Below, piece by piece: positions 25,735 to 35,036 of a DNA stretch of 64,000 nt. The stretch is from an uncultured Acetatifactor sp. (GTDB taxonomy: Bacteria > Bacillota > Clostridia > Lachnospirales > Lachnospiraceae). The translations under genes and the position numbers were made by a program. The DNA is taken from contig CALWRA010000009.1 in the NCBI GenBank assembly GCA_944383825.1, forward strand, positions 45,349 through 109,348, in the 5' to 3' direction. Position 1 is the stretch's first letter; every line of letters starts with the position of its first letter. The notes beneath the pieces are model-generated. The model was not told the DNA's origin. It did no database searches and saw only the letters and a program-made list of their open reading frames with translations.

Positions 25735-27936
25735 TTATTCGCCTGCATAAACTTTTTGCAAAAAAACAGATACATTATATACATCATCAATGCTATGCGG
25801 TTCCACCTGTAACTCTTTGCCTTCAATAATAACCGACTCCCCGCCATCGCCCTGATCTTCTTTTTGTCCATCCTGTATCTTTACAAGGGAAGGCTCCAAT
25901 CGCTGATAAAAATAATTATTATCAAACCATGTTAAAAGTTCTTCCCCATGCGAGGAAATGACATAACGCATCCAATGCCATTTCACATCAAAGAGGACAT
26001 CCAGTATGGACACGGAAGGAATCACTCTCTCAAACATACTCTTCCATTCCATCTGATTCAATACCTCATCCGGCACAACTCCCAAGGCATACGCACATAA
26101 TACCGCAGTATACAGCACACCCATCTCCGTCCCAAAGGATGGGAACATTCTTTCTATATAGCTTGGCGCTCTATACCCCTGGCAAAATGTACTTCTCATT
26201 TTTTTTGCCAACGGTATCTGACGAAGGCTTGTATTTCCTATTCTTGCATTTGCTCCGATTGAATTATTGCTGATCCCCGTTATCGTAAACAAATTCTCTA
26301 TCATAAAAATGTTTTTCTGCAGTATGCTGTTCACAACAGCCATAAAAATATCCTGCTGACCTCCGGCCCATAAAGCTCCGCATTTCTCATAGATACTTTG
26401 CATGTACTCTCTGCGGATTCCACAATTATGATATACCTGAGGCATATAATATAACACTCCGTATGTTTCAAAGCTTTTCCGCAATAACTCTCCCGCATTA
26501 TAGGAATTAATATTGGGGCTGTTTTTCATGTAGGGATGGTTCACCTGCAATATTGCCTTCCCTCCCCCTCCCATAATACGTGCATCCACATCCGCCCATT
26601 TATAAAAAGCCTCATGCCATAATAAAACAGGCTGGTCCGGATATTCCATAATAATGCTGTCAAGTTCTTCCAACGCCCACGGCAAAATACCGTCGTCCGC
26701 CCCCATGGAAATAAGAAACTCCCCACAAGAATGCAGATAAGCATATTCAAAATTTTTTGCCAACGGCAAATTGCGGGGCGTTCTTATATAACGTATCTTT
26801 GCACTCTGAATTTCCTGACATATTCTGTATGTAGGGGTGTCCTTTTCCCAGGACATATCCGAATTATCACTAACAAGAATCTCATATTCTCCCTGATACG
26901 TTTGATTCAAGCAGGTTTTTAGGGTATAAAGCAATGTTTCACCGGCGTTTCGACAGGGAATAATAATGGAAAAGCGGCAGGCCGGCTTTTGATAAAGCTT
27001 CTTCTCAATTTCTTCTCTTGTCGTTTTATATATTCGCGCAATATATGACAGATAATCGCCATACCGTCCTACCGCCATACGGTCTTCCATATAGTCATAT
27101 TGCGCTTCAGTGAGACGTTCCAATTTAGGCTTGATGGATGCGCTCATTGAAAGTTCCTCAATGGCCATGCCGCTTCCCAAAACCGTGACCAAATTATTTT
27201 CAGAATATTTTTCCGCAATTTCCTGCAGCAGCGCCTCTGCCTTTTGGAAATCCTGTATCACCCTTGGAAATTTATTCAGGAGTTTCAGGGCTCTCTCTGT
27301 TAACAGGCAAGCATTCTCCTTCAGGTCAGATGTGGAGAGGATTACAAATGTTTCCGTTTCTTTTTCAGTCAACCGCTCGTAAAAATATTCCACATTAATC
27401 TTTTCTAAAATCCAGCTGCGTATCTCCAGTCCGGCATTATAAACCTTATCTGCAACCACTACCCATAACATGTACAAATAAATGTCGCCAGAAATATAGT
27501 ATAATTCTGACAAGCGCACAATATCTCTTAAGTCAGGCTCTTTGCTGTTCAATATTTTATCTGCCAGTGCATTTAATTCTTCAGACACCTTCCTTACAAT
27601 ATTCTCCTGATATTTCAGTTTTTCCAGCTGATATAAATATCTTTGGCTATCCAGCAAATCCCCATCGTACTCCGATAGAATGCTGAAAAGCTGAAAATAT
27701 TCTTCCACATCGTCATACTCATACCATGGAGCACATTTATCAGAAAGAAAATCCTTAATTTCCGCTACCTTTTTTCCTTCCTTCAGCATTACCTGAGCCT
27801 TGATTAAATACCACTTGAGTCTCACCGGCTTTACCTGAAAGGTCTGCTCCAATAATTGATTCAGCGTCTCTACATCCAGCTCTGCAATTCTATTTTCAAT
27901 ATGCCTCAATGTTTCATAATACTTATCTCTTTGCAT
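25735..27936 (-). CDS. Large family 2 glycosyltransferase with helical N-terminal region
   Basis: This is a 733-residue protein starting at MQRDKYYETLRHIE, chosen because GGAGG lies four bases upstream; the frame extends 35 codons further. Residues 1-330 are helical and tetratricopeptide-like. From about residue 335 there is a GT-A domain: FSIIIPCRNAGETLLYTLK, EILVSDNSD and the metal-binding ISMGADDGILP. The C-terminal 150 residues are of unknown fold and end acidic. It is the first gene of the long glycan operon, so it may attach the sugar made by the genes behind it. Helical N-terminal regions often bind the acceptor protein. Confidence 0.78.
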   Translation of the reverse strand: MQRDKYYETLRHIENRIAELDVETLNQLLEQTFQVKPVRLKWYLIKAQVMLKEGKKVAEIKDFLSDKCAPWYEYDDVEEYFQLFSILSEYDGDLLDSQRYLYQLEKLKYQENIVRKVSEELNALADKILNSKEPDLRDIVRLSELYYISGDIYLYMLWVVVADKVYNAGLEIRSWILEKINVEYFYERLTEKETETFVILSTSDLKENACLLTERALKLLNKFPRVIQDFQKAEALLQEIAEKYSENNLVTVLGSGMAIEELSMSASIKPKLERLTEAQYDYMEDRMAVGRYGDYLSYIARIYKTTREEIEKKLYQKPACRFSIIIPCRNAGETLLYTLKTCLNQTYQGEYEILVSDNSDMSWEKDTPTYRICQEIQSAKIRYIRTPRNLPLAKNFEYAYLHSCGEFLISMGADDGILPWALEELDSIIMEYPDQPVLLWHEAFYKWADVDARIMGGGGKAILQVNHPYMKNSPNINSYNAGELLRKSFETYGVLYYMPQVYHNCGIRREYMQSIYEKCGALWAGGQQDIFMAVVNSILQKNIFMIENLFTITGISNNSIGANARIGNTSLRQIPLAKKMRSTFCQGYRAPSYIERMFPSFGTEMGVLYTAVLCAYALGVVPDEVLNQMEWKSMFERVIPSVSILDVLFDVKWHWMRYVISSHGEELLTWFDNNYFYQRLEPSLVKIQDGQKEDQGDGGESVIIEGKELQVEPHSIDDVYNVSVFLQKVYAGE

Positions 27937-28008
27937 TTTTCCTCCACCCATGCTGAAAACTCTCACTATAAATATATGATTGCCAGTAATGCAAAGGGAA
28001 AAGAACCA

Positions 28009-28037
28009 CAAAAAAGAGCCAACGTGCATTGACTCTT
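28009..28037 (-). terminator. Terminator or attenuator before the glycan operon
   Basis: On the minus strand AAGAGTCAA (rc of 28029-28037) pairs with TTGGCTCTT (rc of 28014-28022) and a T run follows. It lies about 75 bases before the first gene of the long operon and about 190 bases after the gene at 28.2 kb. It may end the upstream unit or act as a leader attenuator. The rest of 27937-28229 holds a weak TTGCAT / TTATAG pair that could be the operon promoter, and little else. Confidence 0.65.
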
Positions 28038-28229
28038 TCATCCAATGCCATGTATCATTGTTGCTTATGAAATATAATGATATTCACATTGGCTACATTT
28101 CTATTTTCTCTTCCTCCTTGAATGTTTCAGCATCCTTGCTTTCTTCTTGTATAATATAGTGTATATCGACTAATTTTTAGTTTTTATAAACCCTTTCCTC
28201 AGACTTTCCGCTTAATTCTCTCCTCATCC

Positions 28230-28685
28230 TTATTCTTTCCTTCTTTCATCTGCATTTTCAGCAAATATGATACTATCCACACCTGAGAGAACCTCTATTT
28301 TGCCCCCAAACATCTCTGCGAAGCACATTAGCTCAACTGTACACGGCATTCTGTTTATAATCAAGTGATTCGCCGACGCCAGACACTCCTTAGCTTCGCT
28401 CATCCCCCCTCCTTTTACATGAATTGACGCTTTCATATGTGATTCTGCAGTTATATCGTTGATTATACCCGTCAATTCTTCTAAGTATCTCTCCCCTGCC
28501 TCTTCAGAGAACACAAACAATACGATTTCTTTTTGGCTGTCATTATAATAATTGCATATAAATTCATCCAACACCGATTCAAGCACAGAATAATGATCGT
28601 TATAGTCCACTGCCATAAAATACTTATCTCTTTCTGGCTCCACCGGTTCACCATACTTCTTTTCAAAATTTTCTTTTGCTTCCAA
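28230..28685 (-). CDS. Unrecognised protein, possibly with a non-standard start
   Basis: A TTG at 28685 gives 151 residues, but it has no ribosome binding site. The frame stays open to the stop of the acetyltransferase gene at 28802 and the extra part reads plausibly as protein (QLQIIQWWYWSDDKIQE). In that extension the only ribosome binding site, AGGAG at 28797-28801, is followed by two ATT codons and no ATG, GTG or TTG. Residues include MAVDYNDHYSVLESVLDEF and LIINRMPCTVELMCFAEMFGG. I do not recognise a family. It may be a gene with a rare ATT start or one that lost its start. It is oriented with, and directly follows, the acetyltransferase gene. Confidence 0.5.
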   Translation of the reverse strand: MEAKENFEKKYGEPVEPERDKYFMAVDYNDHYSVLESVLDEFICNYYNDSQKEIVLFVFSEEAGERYLEELTGIINDITAESHMKASIHVKGGGMSEAKECLASANHLIINRMPCTVELMCFAEMFGGKIEVLSGVDSIIFAENADERRKE

Positions 28686-28799
28686 ATAAAATTTTTTACA
28701 GAAAGTTTCTATATCATCATTGAAGTATGCCGCGTTTTCCTGAATTTTATCATCGGACCAATACCACCACTGTATTATCTGTAATTGATCAATAATCTC

Positions 28800-29297
28800 C
28801 TATGCAAAACGATAACCAATAATCCTGGCCGGATTGCCTCCTACAATTGCATAAGGAGGAACATCTTTTACAACATTCGAATTCGCAGCGATAATTGCTC
28901 CATTATGCACTGTTACACCTGACATAATAGAAACTTTTCTGCCAATCCAAACATCATTTTCAATAATAATGCTGCCCTTTTCCCGATGATTTTTCTTTAC
29001 AGAAGGCGCGGTATGCAATACTTTTGCATTGGATGTGGATACGCGCTTATAATTTTTCCCACGGCCAATCAAAAAATAAACGTCCTCCGCAATGGAGCAG
29101 TAGCGCCCAATCTGAAGATTATGTATCATTCTCCCATTTTGAGAATGACCCTCATCCGAATTTTCAACCAAGCCTTTTATGACATAGCTTTCCTTATCAA
29201 TACTGAACAAATTGTATTCAGGAAAATTTGCAAAATGTGCCTTAAACGTCCGTATCCCTCCTGTGTAATTAGGGGGAAATGCTATATTATATACCAT
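28800..29297 (-). CDS. CatB-type O-acetyltransferase
   Basis: This 165-residue hexapeptide-repeat protein is of the xenobiotic acetyltransferase group, with [41 protein letters not shown] and [18 protein letters not shown]. It should form a trimer with a left-handed beta-helix and transfer acetyl from acetyl-CoA to a sugar hydroxyl. In this setting a flagellar glycan sugar is the likely acceptor. It is read divergently from the glycosyltransferase set at 29.5 kb, behind a sigma-28-like promoter. AAAGG lies 12 bases before the ATG, a little far. Confidence 0.8.
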   Translation of the reverse strand: MVYNIAFPPNYTGGIRTFKAHFANFPEYNLFSIDKESYVIKGLVENSDEGHSQNGRMIHNLQIGRYCSIAEDVYFLIGRGKNYKRVSTSNAKVLHTAPSVKKNHREKGSIIIENDVWIGRKVSIMSGVTVHNGAIIAANSNVVKDVPPYAIVGGNPARIIGYRFA

Positions 29298-29384
29298 TTA
29301 ACATGTTATCCTTTCCTTTAAACTCAGAATGACTTCTTTCTGTTTAACATGTATTATTTCCTAGAAATCTTTTCATTAATAGTT

Positions 29385-29411
29385 GTATCGGCAACTCCAA
29401 ACCTTAACTTA
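29385..29411 (-). promoter_or_regulatory. Sigma-28-like promoter, divergent copy
   Basis: On the minus strand TAAG (rc of 29408-29411), 16 bases, then CCGATAC (rc of 29385-29391). It differs from TAAA-N16-CCGATAT at one base in each box and faces the acetyltransferase gene. It lies back to back with the stronger plus-strand copy 40 bases away. Confidence 0.5.
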
Positions 29412-29448
29412 ACCTTTCGCTCCTGCCTTCCTATATTTTCTGCAAATG

Positions 29449-29475
29449 TAAAATATTTTCTTTTTTTTCCGATAT
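29449..29475 (+). promoter_or_regulatory. Sigma-28 (SigD) promoter of the split glycosyltransferase set
   Basis: TAAA (29449-29452), 16 bases, CCGATAT (29469-29475) is an exact match to the Gram-positive flagellar sigma consensus and has the same spacing as the fliC promoter. Downstream is the AGGAGG before the gene at 29520, with an AGACGTCT palindrome between them. Confidence 0.8.
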
Positions 29476-29519
29476 AATACGTATAATTTTGTTGTGCAAA
29501 AGGAGGTTAAAGACGTCTT

Positions 29520-30071
29520 ATGAGTTCAGCTACCAAGGATCAAATATTTTTTGAGAAATATAAACAAGAGTATCCCCTGGCTCTGGCCGCATTTCAAAGC
29601 ATCCAAAGCACTGTGAACGAGGGGCTGCGTGAGAACAACCATCTCATAATGCTGTCTTTAATTCCATTTATTGAAAACGGAGACGGAAATCTTGCTTTCC
29701 AATATATTGGGAAGACCAGACGCATTTTAAGGATTCTCTATATTCTGCGTTTAGAAGACAGATATGGCTTCAGAGCATTCACCTGTGAGGTCTCAAGCTG
29801 GGATGATTTGCTGGAAAAGTATATGCTTTCTCTGTTTGCTTTGAGAAGGCTGGCTTTTTCACTTTCATCTCAATCCGAGGAGGAAGCCGCCTGCTTTCTT
29901 TTGCAGAACCGTTTGTCTCCCTTTGCCGTTTACGTGCTCTGCAGCAATGAACTTATCATTCCCTCCAGAGCGCTTTATAAAAAAATTGAAAATATCTCTT
30001 CTCAGTTTTGGTCAAAACAAGAATCCCTTTTATTTCAAAGTCTGACCGAGCCTAAAAAGGAGCTAAAATGA
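29520..30071 (+). CDS. Helical accessory protein preceding flagellar-locus glycosyltransferases
   Basis: This is a 183-residue, all-helical, soluble protein without a recognised family. Features include MLSLIPFIENGDGNLAFQYI, VSSWDDLLEKYMLSLFALRR and LSPFAVYVLCSNELIIPSRA. The last part resembles, in spacing and residue type, [20 protein letters not shown] of the protein at 34.3-35.0 kb, which also precedes a glycosyltransferase of the same kind. Its stop overlaps the next start by four bases. A role as a partner or specificity subunit of the transferase is inference. AGGAGG lies 13 bases before the ATG, longer than usual. Confidence 0.6.
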   Translation: MSSATKDQIFFEKYKQEYPLALAAFQSIQSTVNEGLRENNHLIMLSLIPFIENGDGNLAFQYIGKTRRILRILYILRLEDRYGFRAFTCEVSSWDDLLEKYMLSLFALRRLAFSLSSQSEEEAACFLLQNRLSPFAVYVLCSNELIIPSRALYKKIENISSQFWSKQESLLFQSLTEPKKELK

Positions 30072-30778
30072 ATTCTCACAAATTTTGTTTTATTATCTGT
30101 ACCAATGACGGGCTGATGCTTTCCGAATGTCTTCACTATATCCGGCATTTGGAAATTCCACAGAATTATGAAATTGACTTCTTGACTATAGAGGATGCGC
30201 CCTGCATAACTACTGCCTACCAGACAGCTATGATGGATACGGATGCAAAATATAAAATATATCTCCATCAAGACGTCTTTGTATTAAATAAGCATATCCT
30301 GAAAGATCTGCTGGACATTTTTCTTTCTGACCATTCGATTGGCATGATTGGTATGGTGGGCTATGAAACGGTCTCTCCTGATGGGATCATGTGGCATATG
30401 CCCCGCAAGGGTGCGGTTTATTCCGCAAAATCTTCCGCTTCTTACCCCTCTCTGCCTGAATACCGGTATTCTCTCCAAGAGGATGGTTATTCATATGTGG
30501 CTGAAATTGACGGATTTTTTATGGCTACGGCATACGATTTGCCCTGGAACACCACACAACTGAAGGGCTGGGATTTTTATGATGCTTTTCAAAGCATAAA
30601 TTATCTCAAAAACGGTTACCGCATAGCGGTTCCCTGTCAGAAGCATCCCTGGTGTCTGCATGATGACAATCTCCTTCTTGACATGGCTCAATATGATTTT
30701 TACAGACAGCTGTTCTGCAGCCGTTATAAAAATCTGCTGGGAAAGCATCACACACAGATTACCGAAACATCAGAATAA
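30068..30778 (+). CDS. StrF-like GT-A glycosyltransferase (first half of a split pair)
   Basis: This 236-residue protein is of the glycosyltransferase-like family typified by StrF (Glyco_tranf_2_5). It reads [59 protein letters not shown] and [18 protein letters not shown] holds the acidic residues likely to bind metal and nucleotide sugar. It is strikingly similar to the first third of the 625-residue protein on the other strand at 32.4-34.3 kb ([46 protein letters not shown]). It overlaps the previous gene by four bases. Confidence 0.78.
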   Translation: MNSHKFCFIICTNDGLMLSECLHYIRHLEIPQNYEIDFLTIEDAPCITTAYQTAMMDTDAKYKIYLHQDVFVLNKHILKDLLDIFLSDHSIGMIGMVGYETVSPDGIMWHMPRKGAVYSAKSSASYPSLPEYRYSLQEDGYSYVAEIDGFFMATAYDLPWNTTQLKGWDFYDAFQSINYLKNGYRIAVPCQKHPWCLHDDNLLLDMAQYDFYRQLFCSRYKNLLGKHHTQITETSE

Positions 30779-30800
30779 AAATTTGAGTTGCGAGGATTTT

Positions 30801-31955
30801 ATGAACATTTTGATTTATGATATGGGGAGTTATACCTATCAGGATTTTGCTTACTATTTGAAAAAAATGGGACATTCCGTCAAGACAGTATATTATCATT
30901 TTCCGGATAAATTTCATGATGAGTTCTTCTGCCGTCGTTTCTCACAATATCTGGAGGAAAATCATTATGATGCTGTAATGAGCATAAACTTTTTTCCGCT
31001 GGTGGCTAAATTATGCAGCAAATATCATATCAAATATCTTTCCTGGTGCTATGACAGCCCTTTGGAGGACCGCCTTTCTCAATATTTTTCTTACGAGACA
31101 AATTATCTGTTTTTGTTCGACAGCATGGAGGTTTCCAAATACCGCTCCATGGGATACGAACAGATATTTCATCTTCCTCTGGCAGTAAATACAGAAAAGC
31201 TGAATCGACTGGTATTCAGCCAACAGCAGGTTGCCGCTTATCAGTCCGATATATCCTTTGTGGGTCAGCTTTATGACTCTTCTCTGGATGTACTGCTTGC
31301 TGCTGCCCCGGAATATATAAGAGGTTATATAGAGGGAATTTTGCAGGCGCAGCTTCGAATATACGGGTACTTTTTTTTGGATGAGCTTATAACGGATGAA
31401 ATACTTACACAAGTAAATTCCTCCTTTTACAAGCTTGGTCAAACAAATCTCTCCTTAACACGGCAGGGCTTATGCTTTTCTATTGCGTCAGCTGTCACTC
31501 ATTTGGAGAGAAGCTTCCTGCTCAACGAATTCAGCGAACATTTTTTTACTGTTTTTTATACAACAAAGCCCTGTTCCTTAAACAAAAAGGTGCATCTTGG
31601 GGGGCCATTAAAATACCACACCGAGATGCCGGGAGTTTTTCGATACAGCAAAATAAATCTCTGTCCAACCTTGAGATGTATTTCCTCAGGTATCCCTCTC
31701 AGGGCCTTAGATATTATGGGAGCAGGAGGATTCTTGTTGTCTAATTATCAGCCCGAGCTTGCCGAATATTTTAACAATGAAGAAGACTGCGTGATGTACA
31801 GCAGCCTTGAAGAAGCTTTTGAAAAAGCGGAATTTTATATCAAACACGATGATTTGAGAAAGGAAATTTCAAAAAAGGGCAATAAAAAAGTTCAAGCATA
31901 TTTTGATTATCCCTCCCGGATAGAAAATATGCTTGAACTTGCAAAGTTAAGATAA
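30801..31955 (+). CDS. CgeB-like GT-B glycosyltransferase (second half of a split pair)
   Basis: This 384-residue protein starts at MNILIYDMGSYTYQD, with GAGG just upstream. It has the DUF3880-type N-terminal half (AVMSINFFPLVAKLCSKYHI, YLSWCYDSPLEDRL) and the CgeB-type C-terminal half (EMPGVFRYSKINLCPTLRCI, GIPLRALDIMGAGGFLLSNY, DCVMYSSLEEAFEKAEFYI). Proteins of this type transfer sugars and often lie next to flagellin genes. The C-terminal two thirds of the fused protein at 32.4-34.3 kb is its counterpart. It is in the sigma-28 unit that begins at 29.5 kb and converges on the gene at 31947, overlapping it by nine bases. Confidence 0.78.
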   Translation: MNILIYDMGSYTYQDFAYYLKKMGHSVKTVYYHFPDKFHDEFFCRRFSQYLEENHYDAVMSINFFPLVAKLCSKYHIKYLSWCYDSPLEDRLSQYFSYETNYLFLFDSMEVSKYRSMGYEQIFHLPLAVNTEKLNRLVFSQQQVAAYQSDISFVGQLYDSSLDVLLAAAPEYIRGYIEGILQAQLRIYGYFFLDELITDEILTQVNSSFYKLGQTNLSLTRQGLCFSIASAVTHLERSFLLNEFSEHFFTVFYTTKPCSLNKKVHLGGPLKYHTEMPGVFRYSKINLCPTLRCISSGIPLRALDIMGAGGFLLSNYQPELAEYFNNEEDCVMYSSLEEAFEKAEFYIKHDDLRKEISKKGNKKVQAYFDYPSRIENMLELAKLR

Positions 31956-32429
31956 TCCGCACACCCGCGCAACGTCCTCAACAGCCGCGGCAAGCAGAGC
32001 CGCATTATGCTTCCACGCGCTTTCCTCCGTTCCTCTCTGCCATCCCTCAAGAAGCTTCAAATACGGTATATCGGGATAGGCGTTTTTCAGCTGCTCATAA
32101 TACCTTTTCACTGTGCAATAAAAAAACATGGAAATGCTCAGCTGCTTTTGCAAAAATCTTTCATTAGGCAAATTATCATTGAGAATCACGTGAACCTGCT
32201 TGCAATCCAGTAAATTATAGGAAACACAGTCTGTCAACGTACTGTTTTGAAAGCCTTCCAGGTTAAACGTCACCAGCAAATCCGGAGCGCCGGCTTTAAT
32301 CGCAGTAAAATCATCTTTTGAAATCTGTTGTACCTTCCATCCTGCCTTTTCCAGCTTTCTATAAAGCTCCAAATTCATCCGACTTGGATTTGAATTTATC
32401 ATCACAACCTTCAATGCGCTTACCTTCAT
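31947..32429 (-). CDS. Small protein resembling the N-terminal half of CgeB-type transferases
   Basis: This 160-residue protein reads LKVVMINSNPSRMNLELYRKL, then APDLLVTFNLEGFQNSTLTD, KQVHVILNDNLPNERFLQ and FFYCTVKRYYEQLKNAYPDI. The pattern of a first strand, a DLLVTFN strand and a buried VHVILND strand parallels the N-terminal Rossmann-like half of the neighbouring GT-B proteins, but the nucleotide-sugar half is missing. It could be a truncated transferase kept as a partner. It starts ten bases after the fused transferase gene with AAGG upstream. Confidence 0.5.
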   Translation of the reverse strand: MKVSALKVVMINSNPSRMNLELYRKLEKAGWKVQQISKDDFTAIKAGAPDLLVTFNLEGFQNSTLTDCVSYNLLDCKQVHVILNDNLPNERFLQKQLSISMFFYCTVKRYYEQLKNAYPDIPYLKLLEGWQRGTEESAWKHNAALLAAAVEDVARVCGLS

Positions 32430-32439
32430 TCATCCTTTT

Positions 32440-34317
32440 TCAGTTGTCTGTCTGCTCAGACTTTATATATCTCAGCACCTGCTTAAGCCTCTCTTTATAG
32501 CTGTGCCTTGCCTTTACTTTTTTGTAACCATTAATTCCTATTCTTACTCTTTGTTCTTCATGGGTCAAATAATACTGAATCTTCTCTTCCAATTCCTTTA
32601 AATCATGAAATACCTCCAGATCCACCCCTATTTGGAAATAATCCTCTATTTCAGGCTGATAATTAGTAAGGACAAATCCTCCCACCGCCATAATATCAAA
32701 TATCCTCTGAGGAATTCCGCTTTCAATGCTGCGTGAGGTAATATTCAGGTTAATTTTGCTCATATAAAAAACCTTTGGCATTTCTTTCCAATAATTTACC
32801 CATGGGCATATGGTTACCTTAGGAAGCATATCTATGTTAGTATCATCGGTATATAACACAACCTGATGCTTTTGGGAAATTTCATTCAATATGCCAATTC
32901 TCTCCAATTCGTTACACTTCCGGACAAGTCGCAGGCTTTCGCAAAAATACCGCTTATCTATTTGATATGTTTCCCAAACTTCCTTCTTCTCCTTGCTGCA
33001 CATAAAATGAATTAGTTCAGGAGAGGCCATCCCAAAAAAGTTTACGTTTTTATCCCATTTACACCGAAGACTCAGAGCGAGCCTTTCCGCCTCTTTTCGG
33101 AAATCCTCATCATCCGGGCCGAACAATTCCTCAAATCCCCGTTTGCTATAAAGTCTTCCCACAAATGACACATCGGCCGCATACTTTTTTTCATCTTCTT
33201 TTGTCACCACAGTACTTTCAAACACACTTGTTTCCGTAGCCAGAGGCAGGTGGAACAAATGAGGAATTTGCATGCCTTGAAGCCGTTCAAACTGTTTTTT
33301 ATCAAAAACCATAATATAATTACAGCTGTTCTGAACCTGCTTCAAATAAAGCCCCAGAAAAGGAGAATCATATACCCAGGCAAAGTACTTCACATTCATA
33401 TTCTGACAGGCTTCCGAAACACTCGGACAAAAATCATACGTTGCAACAAGATCGTAATGGCCTTCTTCCAGATATTCTTCCACCATTTCCCGATCTTCCT
33501 CTATGTACATGCTTAAATTCACACTATATTTTGGCACTACCACCTCGTGTCCAAGCTCGATAAAGCCAAGAGGAATTCCCAAAATCGCAATTTTATCGCT
33601 GGTCAGAAACAGGATGCGCAGCTCATTCTGATTAGAGGAAATTTCCGGATATTCCCGGAGAACAATCTGCCTGTTTTTTTCATAATTCCAGAAAGAAGGC
33701 GCTCCGCAGGCATGAATCGTCCAAGTCTGCTCTTGCGCGGGCACTACAATTTTATAGCCTTTGCGCCGGAATTCCATACATTGAGACACGTCATAAAAAT
33801 CCCAGCCCTTCAAAATATCTTCCCGCCAGGGCAGATCATACTGCGTGGCAATCAAAAGCCCATCTACAACTTCCACCTGCCGCCAGCCTTTTTCAATTTT
33901 ATTAATTCCTATTTCTCTGAGGCCCTTATTTTGAAACTCATCCAAGCGGTAAAAATTGCCGCATCGCTCCTTATGCCACATGACGCCATCTTTGGAGAGC
34001 TTTGGGGCGCCCACCATTCCAATCATGCCAATGGCCCGATCCTGGAGGAAGATTTTAATAATCCGTTCCAAAAAGTTCTTTTTAACGATGAGAGTATCCT
34101 GGTGCAAATAAATTTTATATTTTGCGTCAGAAGCGTTCATTCCCTCATTATATCCTGCCGTAATAGAAACTGCATCTTGAATGGTAAGCACTTCTGTTTC
34201 GTATCCCTCCGGTACCGTGAGAAGGCTGAGATACAGCAAGCACTCATCCAAATACTGTCTATTGTTAAAGCAAATAATAAAACATATTTTTTTGTCATTG
34301 TAGCTCTTCATATCCAA
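32440..34317 (-). CDS. Two-domain glycosyltransferase: StrF-like GT-A fused to CgeB-like GT-B
   Basis: In this 625-residue protein, residues 1-225 form the StrF-like domain ([59 protein letters not shown]). Residues 230-625 form the DUF3880/CgeB-like GT-B domain ([69 protein letters not shown]). The two halves correspond, in order, to the separate genes at 30068 and 30801 on the other strand. It probably adds sugars to flagellin, as it lies in the block just downstream of fliC, and it overlaps the preceding helical gene by 23 bases. Confidence 0.8.
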   Translation of the reverse strand: MDMKSYNDKKICFIICFNNRQYLDECLLYLSLLTVPEGYETEVLTIQDAVSITAGYNEGMNASDAKYKIYLHQDTLIVKKNFLERIIKIFLQDRAIGMIGMVGAPKLSKDGVMWHKERCGNFYRLDEFQNKGLREIGINKIEKGWRQVEVVDGLLIATQYDLPWREDILKGWDFYDVSQCMEFRRKGYKIVVPAQEQTWTIHACGAPSFWNYEKNRQIVLREYPEISSNQNELRILFLTSDKIAILGIPLGFIELGHEVVVPKYSVNLSMYIEEDREMVEEYLEEGHYDLVATYDFCPSVSEACQNMNVKYFAWVYDSPFLGLYLKQVQNSCNYIMVFDKKQFERLQGMQIPHLFHLPLATETSVFESTVVTKEDEKKYAADVSFVGRLYSKRGFEELFGPDDEDFRKEAERLALSLRCKWDKNVNFFGMASPELIHFMCSKEKKEVWETYQIDKRYFCESLRLVRKCNELERIGILNEISQKHQVVLYTDDTNIDMLPKVTICPWVNYWKEMPKVFYMSKINLNITSRSIESGIPQRIFDIMAVGGFVLTNYQPEIEDYFQIGVDLEVFHDLKELEEKIQYYLTHEEQRVRIGINGYKKVKARHSYKERLKQVLRYIKSEQTDN

Positions 34318-34969
34318 GCCCCTCCTCCAGCGCTTTTATTAAAAGCCTTATTTCATCTGAAGGGCTCTTTACTTCCTTCAAGCAAGCGTACGCCTCTTCA
34401 AGCCGCTCTTCACTCAGCCAGCAGTCCGCCAGCTCCAGGCGAATTTCCTGGCTCTCATTAAATTCCTTTGCCGCTTCCTGAAGCAGCGTAAGAGCCTGGA
34501 TATTGTAGCCGGCTTCTTTCAAAAGCCTGGATAAATCAACCGAATTCTTTTCTTTATAAAGGGTTTCCCTCTTTAAAATTTCAAAAATCGCTATTCCGCT
34601 GATCCCTCTTTTCATACATCTATGAATTCCGTCCAGATAATACTCTGTCGGCATCTCTGTCTCAAAACGCAGCGCCGCAAATTTTACAGCCGTATATTTT
34701 TCTTCCAGTTCATCCAGAAGGGTAATTCCGGAAAAAAAATCCTCCCAAACTCCGAAGGAGGTTAATGTTTTCTTTTCCTTTATCCAGATATTGCAGGCTC
34801 TGTCCAAATAAATCAGCTGATTGTCTTTTATTTTCAATTTTTTAAATTCCTTTGACTTTGAAAGCCAAAGGATCAAATCTTTTCTGGCCTGGAAGCTTAA
34901 ATCCTGCAGTTTGGAGTCAATCTCTTTCTTTAGAGAAATCAATTGCTCATGCCTTTGCTCATTTCTCAT
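34295..34969 (-). CDS. Helical TPR-like accessory protein downstream of fliC
   Basis: This 224-residue protein is helical. Its last 70 residues look like tetratricopeptide helices ([42 protein letters not shown]), and its middle ([40 protein letters not shown]) resembles the protein at 29.5 kb. It starts 14 bases beyond the fliC terminator with AAGGG upstream, so it is likely expressed by read-through from the fliC promoter. Its end overlaps the fused glycosyltransferase start, as its counterpart does with the split pair. A role in presenting flagellin to the transferase is inference. Confidence 0.6.
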   Translation of the reverse strand: MRNEQRHEQLISLKKEIDSKLQDLSFQARKDLILWLSKSKEFKKLKIKDNQLIYLDRACNIWIKEKKTLTSFGVWEDFFSGITLLDELEEKYTAVKFAALRFETEMPTEYYLDGIHRCMKRGISGIAIFEILKRETLYKEKNSVDLSRLLKEAGYNIQALTLLQEAAKEFNESQEIRLELADCWLSEERLEEAYACLKEVKSPSDEIRLLIKALEEGLGYEELQ

Positions 34970-34982
34970 TTTTATCCCTTAT

Positions 34983-35014
34983 AAAAAAGGAGTTGACCTG
35001 AGCCAACTCCTTTT
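34983..35014 (-). terminator. Intrinsic terminator of fliC
   Basis: AAAAGGAGTTG (34985-34995) pairs perfectly with CAACTCCTTTT (35004-35014) around an eight-base loop. On the minus strand a T run follows. It lies 22 bases after the fliC stop codon. Confidence 0.88.
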
Positions 35015-35036
35015 CACTGCTTTTCTTCTTTTAGAA

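Noticed and set aside
28163..28186. Possible sigma-28 promoter (TAAA-N13-TCGATAT) before the glycan operon
   Set aside because: The spacer is 13 bases, two or three shorter than the other sites here, and the -10 box has a mismatch; a terminator also lies between it and the first gene.
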